Positions 16,314 through 21,392 of a DNA stretch of 21,392 nt are shown here, in pieces. Location of the stretch: contig CAKSVQ010000025.1 in the NCBI GenBank assembly GCA_934504065.1, positions 1-21,392 on the forward strand, in the 5' to 3' direction. Position numbers and translations under genes: made by a program. The DNA is from an uncultured Dysosmobacter sp. (GTDB lineage: Bacteria > Bacillota > Clostridia > Oscillospirales > Oscillospiraceae). The notes under the pieces were generated by a model. The model had not been told where the DNA came from. It saw only the letters and a list, made by a program, of their open reading frames with translations, and did not search any database. How positions within the stretch are numbered: the stretch's first letter is position 1; every line of letters starts with the position of its first letter.

Positions 16314-16355
16314 ATTAGCACGCTAAATATTAGCACGCTACCTTTTAAATGTCAA
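16314..16355 (-). promoter_or_regulatory. marR-ABC operon promoter with two operators
   Basis: On the minus strand: -35 TTGACA (16355-16350, perfect), 17-bp spacer, -10 TAATAT (16332-16327). The 12-mer ATTAGCACGCTA occurs twice (16314-16325 and 16329-16340), 3 bp apart; each contains the dyad TAGC-AC-GCTA. One copy covers the -10 and spacer, the other the transcription start (about 16320). This fits repression by the MarR protein encoded directly downstream. Confidence 0.85.
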
Positions 16356-16449
16356 CCGCGAAAACAGCAAATTTTTTGAACGTTTTGTGAACGAAAACCC
16401 AGAGAATCCCCATTCTTGTAAACAAATTGTGAAGGGTTGCCCAAAGCGG

Positions 16450-16478
16450 TTGACTTTCGCCCCGCCCCCCTGTATGAT
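16450..16478 (+). promoter_or_regulatory. Promoter pointing into a gene-free interval
   Basis: -35 TTGACT (16450-16455), 17-bp spacer, -10 TATGAT (16473-16478), directly preceded by TG. Predicted start at about 16485, the first base of a hairpin. No protein gene follows on this strand before 19577. Confidence 0.6.
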
Positions 16479-16484
16479 GGACCC

Positions 16485-16586
16485 ATCAAGCAGGAAGCTT
16501 GATAGACACACACCATTTTCCCTCTCCTTTCTCTATATCAAACAGGCAGGCGGGCGATCCGATGGATCGCCCGCCTGCCTGTTTTA
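16485..16586 (+). ncRNA. Candidate small RNA of about 100 nt
   Basis: From the predicted start there is a 5' hairpin ATCAAGC / GCTTGAT (16485-16491, 16497-16503) with the loop AGGAA. An unstructured pyrimidine-rich stretch follows, containing CCCTCTCCTTTCTC (16520-16533), and then a 20-bp terminator stem (16541-16583). CTCCTTTC (16524-16531) is a perfect complement of the Shine-Dalgarno region GAAAGGAG before ftsH, and CTCCTTT of the one before the Fur-type gene. No ORF with a ribosome binding site lies within. The promoter, 5' stem, single-stranded C/U patch and terminator are the usual layout of Firmicute regulatory RNAs. I do not recognise a named family; expression is inferred only. Confidence 0.45.
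16541..16586 (+). terminator. Strong hairpin terminator of the candidate small RNA
   Basis: A perfect 20-bp inverted repeat (16541-16560 with 16564-16583, loop GAT), largely GC, runs into TTTT (16582-16585). The U-run is short, so termination is probable rather than certain. Confidence 0.65.
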
Positions 16587-16590
16587 ACTT

Positions 16591-16765
16591 TCGAGGAAGT
16601 GGCTTTGCCACTTCCTCGAGAAGGATTCGCTGCGCTCTGCGCCTCATGGTCGCATGCGGCCATGAGGCACTCGCTCCGCGCAAAGTGTGTTCTGCCACGC
16701 ACATGTCGCGGCAGAACACGGATTTTATACCTTTCACGTCTGCGGACGTGAAACTCTGCGAGGCT
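16591..16765. repeat. Multi-hairpin dispersed repeat, copy B (uninterrupted, 175 bp)
   Basis: Stem 1: TCGAGGAAGTGGC / GCCACTTCCTCGA (16591-16603, 16607-16619). Stem 2: GCCTCATGGTCGC / GCGGCCATGAGGC (16641-16653, 16656-16668, one G-T pair). Stem 3: GTGTTCTGCC / GGCAGAACAC (16687-16696, 16710-16719). Stem 4: TTTCACGTC / GACGTGAAA (16732-16740, 16745-16753). The tail is ACTCTGCGAGGCT. Compared with copy A, stems 1 and 3 differ by paired, compensating substitutions. It ends 89 bp beyond the methyltransferase stop; nothing recognisable lies between (16766-16854). Confidence 0.9.
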
Positions 16766-16854
16766 TTATTTGAGAAGCCCCCGTTTTTCCGCCGTACGCC
16801 CGTTTGGCAGGCCAGAAATCTCCTTTGCAGTTTCCAACTGCCACGTATCCGCGC

Positions 16855-17511
16855 TTATGGTTTCGTACAGCAGAAATACACCATGGAGCCATCCACATGA
16901 AAGTCGATCTCCTGATACAGCTCTCTCAGGCTCTTTTGCAGCTGTTCCTCCGTTGGAAAGGGCGGCGTGAACCAGCCTTTTGGGGAAAGGACATGGTCCA
17001 CAAGCCAATCGGTGAGCCCGGATTTGCCCTTTATATAAAAGCAGGCGATCAATTTGCCGCCGGGCTTCAAAACCCGCCATGTCTCCCGAAAGGCCCGTTT
17101 CTTATCGGGAAAGGCGTGAAACCCATTCATGGACACTACCACATCAAAAGAAGCGTCCGCCATGGGCAAGCTTCCCACATCGCCCCGCACAAAAGTCACC
17201 TTGTCGCTTCCCCGCAGCCGCTTTTTTGCCTGCTCCAGCATGTCTTCACTGCAGTCAAGACAGATGACATGTGCATTCGGCAGTGATCTCCATTTTCTTT
17301 CGGTAAACACAGCTGTTCCCACAGGCACATCCAAAATCGCGCCGTGGAAATCATCCGGTATGTAGGAAAGCACCTTCCGCGCAATTTCCCTGTCGTCCGT
17401 CCCGCTCCAGAACACCTTGCTATAAAGCCTGCTGAAAAAATTCCCCTGTGTCAGCACGTCATCGTATAGGTTCTTTGACGAGCGGTACGCTTCTTTGATC
17501 TTATCCGCCAT
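16855..17511 (-). CDS. Class I SAM-dependent methyltransferase (UbiE/Methyltransf_11 type)
   Basis: 218 aa. The Rossmann-fold motifs are ordered as expected: motif I ILDVPVGTAVF (59-69), a variant of DxGxGxG with Pro in the loop; an acidic residue Asp86 in CLDCSEDML (84-92) to hold the SAM ribose; RGDVGSLPMADASFDVVVS (109-127); and LKPGGKLIA (148-156). These place it with small-molecule methyltransferases of the UbiE/BioC fold. The last 60 residues carry no motif naming a substrate. The ATG at 17511 has only a weak GGGG upstream. It lies 47 bp after the SGNH hydrolase on the same strand, so co-transcription is possible. The substrate is unknown. Confidence 0.88.
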   Translation of the reverse strand: MADKIKEAYRSSKNLYDDVLTQGNFFSRLYSKVFWSGTDDREIARKVLSYIPDDFHGAILDVPVGTAVFTERKWRSLPNAHVICLDCSEDMLEQAKKRLRGSDKVTFVRGDVGSLPMADASFDVVVSMNGFHAFPDKKRAFRETWRVLKPGGKLIACFYIKGKSGLTDWLVDHVLSPKGWFTPPFPTEEQLQKSLRELYQEIDFHVDGSMVYFCCTKP

Positions 17512-17558
17512 ATGGATGCCCCATTTCCATCATTTCGCAAATGCTTGCATTTCTGAGT

Positions 17559-18380
17559 CTATTTCACCGGATGCGTCCGAAGGTAGGCAAGCCACGCCTG
17601 ACAGCCTGCCACATTCAGATGCACGCCGTCGCTGTTCCACTCCGCCCGCAGGCAGCCGCTCTCGTCCGTCACGGCTTCCGCCACGTCCACAAAGGGGCAG
17701 CCCTTTTCCTCCGCCAGACGGCGGATGGCCTCGTTGTACAGGGCAATGCGCGCATTGTTGACATAGCTCTTCTTTTCCTCCTGTTTGGCGCTGACCGGAA
17801 GAATGGACTGGAGGATCACCACCGCGTCCGGGTGGTCCTCCCGCAGGCGGTCCACCAGCTTGGCGTACTGGCCGGAAAATGTCTCCACCTTGTTCCAGCC
17901 CAGCTCGTTGACGCCCAGCATCACATAGATTTTGCCGAATTCCTTTCCGGCCATGGCGTCCAGCAAGGGCATCTTCCCCGTGTCCGTCTCCACATCCTTG
18001 GTGAACACGGATTCCACCGTGGCGCCCACCGCGTCGTAATACATCCCGGTCTGCAAACCGCTGTAAAGCTGGAAGCCCTCCGTCCGGGAATCGCCCAGAA
18101 AGGCGGCGTCTTCAAAGTATGTATCGTCCACGGCATCGCTCTCCGGCACCGGGGCAAAGGCCTGCGGGGATGGGGCGACGTCCTCCGGCCCCGACCCGTC
18201 GGGAACTGCCTGCACCACGATCGGCTCCTGCTCCGGCAGGGCAGGCTCCGCCGCCGCGCCGGAGAGCGGGGAGTCTGCCGCCGCGCTGCGCATGGGGGCG
18301 CTCAGCAGCCATGTGCACACCAGCATCAGCCCCACGGCCGGAAGCCACGATCTTCTCTTTTTCACCCGTTTTCCCGGCAT
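17559..18380 (-). CDS. Exported SGNH/GDSL-family hydrolase
   Basis: 273 aa. A basic N-terminus (KRVKKRR) and a hydrophobic stretch (about 12-30) form a signal peptide or membrane anchor. A Pro/Ala/Glu-rich linker (about 36-88) leads to the catalytic domain. Block I is FLGDSRTEG (94-102) with nucleophile Ser98, block III is VMLGVNELG (153-161) with Asn158, and block V is DGVHLN (251-256) with Asp251 and His254, so the triad is complete. Members deacylate esters, often acetyl groups on cell-wall polymers or carbohydrates. I infer an extracytoplasmic esterase, possibly acting on cell-envelope glycans; the substrate is not evident. AAGGGGGG precedes the start. Confidence 0.9.
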   Translation of the reverse strand: MPGKRVKKRRSWLPAVGLMLVCTWLLSAPMRSAAADSPLSGAAAEPALPEQEPIVVQAVPDGSGPEDVAPSPQAFAPVPESDAVDDTYFEDAAFLGDSRTEGFQLYSGLQTGMYYDAVGATVESVFTKDVETDTGKMPLLDAMAGKEFGKIYVMLGVNELGWNKVETFSGQYAKLVDRLREDHPDAVVILQSILPVSAKQEEKKSYVNNARIALYNEAIRRLAEEKGCPFVDVAEAVTDESGCLRAEWNSDGVHLNVAGCQAWLAYLRTHPVK

Positions 18381-18402
18381 ACGCCCGCCCCCCTTTTTTT
18401 CT

Positions 18403-18417
18403 GTCTATATTATAGAC
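18403..18417 (-). promoter_or_regulatory. Consensus -10 of the SGNH hydrolase gene inside a palindrome
   Basis: TATAAT on the minus strand (18414-18409) sits inside the perfect inverted repeat GTCTATA-T-TATAGAC (18403-18417). No good -35 is seen at 17-18 bp; the nearest candidate, TTCGAC (18440-18435), is 20 bp away. An activator or an operator role for the palindrome is possible. Confidence 0.45.
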
Positions 18418-18474
18418 GAAAACAGGGGGAAAAAGTCGAAACAAAATGCAAAAATTTCGGTAACAAATTCTATC

Positions 18475-18515
18475 AAAAAAATTCAGCCCCCCGCAGTGCG
18501 GGAAGGCTGAATTTT
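18475..18515 (-). terminator. Terminator of the nucleotidyltransferase gene
   Basis: Outer stem ATTCAGCC / GGCTGAAT (18481-18488, 18505-18512) with a stacked inner stem CCCGC / GCGGG (18490-18494, 18498-18502), followed on the minus strand by TTTTTT (18480-18475). It starts about 11 bp after the stop codon. Confidence 0.9.
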
Positions 18516-18525
18516 AAAATCGGAA

Positions 18526-19440
18526 TTACTCCCGCAGGCTGGCGGGATACAGTCCCTCGTCGTGCAGGCGCTGGAGCGCGGCGGCCACGGTGGCCCGGTC
18601 CTCCTGATAGGTCATGCCGAACCACTGCTCCGCTGAATGGAGCACGGAGACCTCCAGCTTCCCCTGCTGCATCTGCTCGCCCACCATCACCGGAAGCAGA
18701 CACTCGGCCTTGATGTCGTCCCCGGCCTGATGGCGCAGGAACTCTTCAAAATACTGCCGCAGCTCCGGGAAAATGGAGGGCATGAAGCCCCAGAAGTTCA
18801 TAGATGCCACGGTGTCCGGCGGCAGCTCCCGGTCCTCAGCCAGATCCCGCAGCGTCCCGTCGGGATACAGCTGCACCTTCAGCGCCTCCCGGACGGAGAC
18901 CAGCTTGTCGCCCTGCACCGTGCACACGCCCCGGGACACCGTGCCGTGGAGGCTGGCGGTGTTTTTGAGCAGATACCCCACCATGGCGGCCCGACCCTGC
19001 TCCGGCATCCGGCAAAGCTCCTGATACATGGACTGGTAAGCGTCCACGCCGTAATAATCGTCGGCGTTGATGACGCAGAACGGCCCGTCTACCACGCCCG
19101 CCGCGCACAGCAGCGCGTGAACGGTGCCGAAAGGCTTCGTCCGCTCCGGGGGAATGGTATAAAAGTCCGGCACGGAGGAAAAGTCCTGATAGACAAACTC
19201 CACTTCCACCGGATTGCCGTCCTTGGCCGTTTTATTGCGCAGGTAGCCGCACAGGTTTTCCATCATCTCCCGCATTTCCGGTTTGATGATGAACACCACC
19301 TTGTTAAAGCCCGCCCGCAGGGCATCGTAAACCGAATATTCCATCAAAATCTCATGGTGGGGACCAATGCCGTCCACCTGCTTGCTGCCGCCATACCGGG
19401 AACCCAGCCCCGCCGCCATGATGACAAGAGAAATATGCAT
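18526..19440 (-). CDS. Sugar-phosphate nucleotidyltransferase (NDP-sugar pyrophosphorylase family)
   Basis: 304 aa from ATG 19440, which makes the protein begin MHISLVIMAAGLGSRYGGSK as in homologues; in-frame starts at 19452 and 19458 (GTG) have no usable ribosome binding site. The GT-A fold signature AAGLGSRYGGSKQ (9-21) binds the nucleotide, with Arg15 and Lys20 the expected catalytic residues. KPFGTVHAL (102-110) matches the KPWGT-A motif, and NADDYYG (125-131) holds the metal-binding Asp. Such enzymes make an NDP-sugar and pyrophosphate from a sugar-1-phosphate and NTP. The gene stands alone between its own promoter and terminator, with no sugar pathway genes beside it, so the sugar cannot be named. 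Confidence 0.9.
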   Translation of the reverse strand: MHISLVIMAAGLGSRYGGSKQVDGIGPHHEILMEYSVYDALRAGFNKVVFIIKPEMREMMENLCGYLRNKTAKDGNPVEVEFVYQDFSSVPDFYTIPPERTKPFGTVHALLCAAGVVDGPFCVINADDYYGVDAYQSMYQELCRMPEQGRAAMVGYLLKNTASLHGTVSRGVCTVQGDKLVSVREALKVQLYPDGTLRDLAEDRELPPDTVASMNFWGFMPSIFPELRQYFEEFLRHQAGDDIKAECLLPVMVGEQMQQGKLEVSVLHSAEQWFGMTYQEDRATVAAALQRLHDEGLYPASLRE

Positions 19441-19477
19441 AATTAGGATCATCCTCACTTTCGTTTAGGTTGTTTTC

Positions 19478-19506
19478 ATCATATCCTGTTTCGGGCGGAT
19501 TTGCAA
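19478..19506 (-). promoter_or_regulatory. Promoter of the nucleotidyltransferase gene
   Basis: On the minus strand: -35 TTGCAA (19506-19501), 17-bp spacer, -10 TATGAT (19483-19478). Predicted start near 19471, 31 nt before ATG 19440, which supports that start codon. Confidence 0.65.
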
Positions 19507-19512
19507 CTGCTC

Positions 19513-19557
19513 TTGACTTTTTTCCCGCGCCGCGTCATAATATGAAAATAATTCTCA
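19513..19557 (+). promoter_or_regulatory. Promoter and Fur-box-like operator of the metal-uptake operon
   Basis: -35 TTGACT (19513-19518), 17-bp spacer, -10 CATAAT (19536-19541; TAATAT two bases on is an alternative at 19 bp). Directly downstream, over the predicted start, is TGAAAAT-A-ATTCTCA (19543-19557), a 7-1-7 dyad matching 12 of 14 positions of the Fur box TGATAAT-N-ATTATCA. Metal-dependent autorepression by the encoded Fur-type protein is the obvious reading. Confidence 0.7.
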
Positions 19558-19576
19558 AATTCAAAGGAGTACCCCT

Positions 19577-19987
19577 ATGCCATACACCACGAAACAGCGC
19601 CGGGCCGTTCTCCACTGTCTGGAGGGCGGCGAGGCCCTCACCCCCGGCGAGGTGGCCGAGCGCCTGCGCGGCGTCGGAAGCCCGGTGGGGCTGGCCACGG
19701 TCTACCGCCAGCTGGAGCAGCTGGCCTCCGCCGGGCAGGTGCACTGCATCCAGACCGGAGAGGGCGCGCTGTACCAGTACTGCCCCCACCCCCATCCGGC
19801 GCACGGCTGCTTTTTGCTGCGCTGCCGCCGCTGCGGCCGGGTGGACCATCTGGATTGCAGCCATTTGCAGACCCTGTGCGACCATCTTTCCGCCGACCAC
19901 GGCTTTCTGGTCGATCCCCGGCAGACTGTGCTGACCGGGCTTTGCAGCGCCTGCGCCAGAGAGGAGGAAGCCCATGGGACCCACTGA
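19577..19987 (+). CDS. Fur-family metal-responsive repressor (Zur-like by context)
   Basis: 136 aa, typical of Fur proteins: dimeric repressors that bind a 7-1-7 operator when loaded with metal. A winged helix fills residues 1-75, with GLATVYRQLEQLASAGQVHC (38-57) containing the recognition helix signature. The dimerisation half has two CxxC pairs (CRRCGR near 83-88 and CSAC near 125-128) for the structural zinc, and His residues in the HPHPAHGC and HLDCSHLQTLCDHLSADH regions for sensing. AAAGGAG (19563-19569) precedes the ATG. Its end overlaps the ATPase gene by 14 bp. The znuCB-like partner genes suggest zinc (Zur), but the box resembles Fur sites, so iron or manganese are not excluded. Confidence 0.93.
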   Translation: MPYTTKQRRAVLHCLEGGEALTPGEVAERLRGVGSPVGLATVYRQLEQLASAGQVHCIQTGEGALYQYCPHPHPAHGCFLLRCRRCGRVDHLDCSHLQTLCDHLSADHGFLVDPRQTVLTGLCSACAREEEAHGTH

Positions 19988-20690
19988 ACTGATCGTCTGT
20001 CGGGACGTATCGCTGGGATACGAGGGCCAGACCATCGTCCACCACCTGAATCTCACCGTACGCAAGGGGGACTACCTGTGTGTGGTGGGCGACAACGGCT
20101 CCGGCAAATCCACGCTGATGCGGGGACTTCTGGGCCTGCTGCCGCCCCAGAGCGGCGAAATCCTCCGTGCCCCGGAGCTGCGGCAGGGCGCGGTGGGGTA
20201 TCTGCCCCAGCAGACCCGGGCGCAGAAGGACTTTCCCGCCACGGTGATGGAGGTGGTGCTCTCCGGCTGCCTCAACCGCGCTGGCTTCCGCTTTTTCTAT
20301 TCCGCCGCACAGAAAGCCGAAGCGCTGATGAACCTGGGCAAGCTGGGCATTCTGGAGCTGAAGGACCAGAGCTACCGGGACCTTTCCGGCGGGCAGCAGC
20401 AGCGGGTGCTGCTGGCCCGGGCGCTGTGCGCCGCCAGCAGTCTGCTGATCCTTGACGAGCCCATCACCGGGCTGGACCCCGCCGCCGCGCAGGACCTTTA
20501 CAAGACCCTGCGCTATCTCAACCGGGAGGAGGGCATGGCCGTGGTAATGGTGACCCACGACCTGCGCGCCGCCCTGCGCAGTGCCAAAAGCGTGCTGCAC
20601 ATCGGCCGCCGGGGCGACCTGTTCTCTGGCACGGTGGAAGACTATCTGGCCTCCCCCCAGGGGCGGCGCTTCCGGGAGGTGGAACCGTGA
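19974..20690 (+). CDS. znuC: ATPase subunit of a zinc/manganese-type metal ABC importer
   Basis: 238 aa, the size of ZnuC/MntB-type ATPases that power divalent metal import from the cytoplasmic face. Walker A GDNGSGKST (39-47), Q-loop (LPQQ, 77-80), signature LSGGQ (137-141), Walker B LLILDE (157-162) and switch His195 are all intact. GLDPAAAQDLYKTLRYLNRE (166-185) is typical of this subfamily. AGGAGG 6 nt before ATG 19974 lies within the end of the regulator gene, and the stop overlaps the permease start (GTGA), so the three genes are coupled. Zinc is the likeliest substrate; manganese or iron is possible. Confidence 0.92.
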   Translation: MGPTELIVCRDVSLGYEGQTIVHHLNLTVRKGDYLCVVGDNGSGKSTLMRGLLGLLPPQSGEILRAPELRQGAVGYLPQQTRAQKDFPATVMEVVLSGCLNRAGFRFFYSAAQKAEALMNLGKLGILELKDQSYRDLSGGQQQRVLLARALCAASSLLILDEPITGLDPAAAQDLYKTLRYLNREEGMAVVMVTHDLRAALRSAKSVLHIGRRGDLFSGTVEDYLASPQGRRFREVEP

Positions 20691-21392
20691 ACATTCTCAC
20701 CATGTTTTCCTATCCTTTCATGCAGCGGGCGCTGATCGCCGGGGTGCTGGTGAGCCTGTGCGCCGCCCTGCTGGGCGTTTCGCTGGTGCTCAAGCGCTAT
20801 TCCATGATCGGCGACGGTCTCAGCCATGTTTCCTTCGGCGCGCTGGCCATTGCCGTGGCGCTGGGCATCACGCCGCTGTGGTTTTCCATCCCGGTGGTCA
20901 TTGCGGCGGCGTTTTTGCTGCTGCGGGTGGCGGATAACCCCCGCTGGAACAGCGACGCGGCCATTGCCGTGATGAGCGCTTCCTCGCTGGCGGTGGGCAT
21001 CCTCGTCATCTCCTGCACCACGGGCATGACCACGGATGTGGACAACTATATGTTCGGCAGCGTGCTGGCCATGAGCAAGGCGGATGTGGGGCTGGCGGTG
21101 GTGCTGTGCCTTGCGGTGCTGGCGCTGTTCATCCTCTTTTACCACAAGCTGTTCGCCGTCACCTTTGACGAGAGCTTCTCCCGCGCCACCGGGCTGAAGG
21201 TCAAGCGGTACAACACCCTGCTGGCCGTTTTGACGGCCCTGACCATCGTGCTGGGAATGCGGATGATGGGGGCCATGCTCATTTCGTCCCTTGTGATCTT
21301 TCCGGCGCTGACAGCCATGCGGCTCTGGCGCAGCTTCCGGGGCGTGGTGATCTGCGCCGCCTGCACATCGGTGGCGTGCTTTTGCGTGGGGC
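20687..21392 (+). CDS. znuB: Permease subunit of the metal ABC importer (ABC-3 family), 3' end outside window
   Basis: GTG 20687 overlaps the ATPase stop by 4 bp and follows GGGAGGT at 6 nt; the frame stays open to the window edge (235 codons of about 265-280 expected). The protein is almost all membrane helices. RYSMIGDGLSHVSFGALAIA (37-56) is the conserved ABC-3 segment that contacts the ATPase, and MMGAMLISSLVIFPALTAM is the usual C-terminal core helix. It forms the channel for metal delivered by a substrate-binding lipoprotein, which is not in the window and may lie downstream. An alternative ATG at 20702 would shorten it by five residues. Confidence 0.92.
   Translation, partial: MNILTMFSYPFMQRALIAGVLVSLCAALLGVSLVLKRYSMIGDGLSHVSFGALAIAVALGITPLWFSIPVVIAAAFLLLRVADNPRWNSDAAIAVMSASSLAVGILVISCTTGMTTDVDNYMFGSVLAMSKADVGLAVVLCLAVLALFILFYHKLFAVTFDESFSRATGLKVKRYNTLLAVLTALTIVLGMRMMGAMLISSLVIFPALTAMRLWRSFRGVVICAACTSVACFCVG

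Noticed and set aside
13994..16318. 774-codon plus-strand open frame across the ABC and marR genes
   Set aside because: Antisense shadow rich in His, Arg and Gln; the three minus-strand genes fully explain the region.
17539..17552. Small palindrome AAATGC-TT-GCATTT before the methyltransferase gene
   Set aside because: Short, AT-rich, no T-run or promoter spacing; cannot be distinguished from chance.

Overview
The window looks like a chromosomal segment of a GC-rich, low-spore-type Firmicute, most likely a gut Clostridia of the Oscillospirales (Oscillibacter/Flavonifractor-like). The basis is the gene complement (EF-G2-like GTPase, FtsH, RlmB, MATE, heterodimeric ABC exporter with MarR, Fur-type regulator with a metal ABC transporter), strong GGAGG-type ribosome binding sites, sigma-A type promoters with extended -10 boxes, and GC-rich codon use. 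This placement is inference from protein flavour; no 16S or other marker RNA is present. No tRNA, rRNA, CRISPR array or prophage was seen.

Layout. 1-1403 (-): start of an EF-G-like translation GTPase, cut by the window edge. 1655-4529 (-): a two-gene unit, rlmB followed by a membrane protein that keeps the fold and topology of a heavy-metal P-type ATPase but has lost every catalytic motif. 4737-7528 (+): ftsH and a GNAT acetyltransferase, transcribed divergently from rlmB and closed by a bidirectional terminator shared with a convergent MATE exporter (7591-8958, -).

9061-10838 is a damaged redox locus. Its MerR regulator has an in-frame amber codon, its intergenic operator is tandemly duplicated, and the regulated gene is an in-frame chimera of an aldo/keto reductase (tail missing) and an NAD(P)H-binding Rossmann protein (head missing). 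10891-12187 is a multi-hairpin dispersed repeat split by an IS30-family insertion (11029-12143). 12205-16284 (-) is a MarR - ABC - ABC multidrug exporter operon with overlapping genes; one half-transporter has a degenerate ATP site. Its promoter carries two MarR-type operators.

The 570-bp gap 16285-16854 contains that promoter, then (+) a good promoter followed about 100 nt later by a strong terminator with no ORF between them (candidate small RNA), then a second, intact copy of the multi-hairpin repeat. 16356-16449 and 16766-16854 show nothing recognisable. 16855-18380 (-): a SAM-dependent methyltransferase and a secreted SGNH hydrolase. 18526-19440 (-): a sugar nucleotidyltransferase with its own promoter and terminator. 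19577-21392 (+): a Fur/Zur-type regulator translationally coupled to a ZnuCB-type metal importer, behind a Fur-box-like palindrome; the permease runs off the window.

The most unusual items are the pseudo-P-type ATPase, the structured repeat whose two copies show compensatory stem changes, the candidate small RNA, and the three lesions in the MerR/AKR locus.
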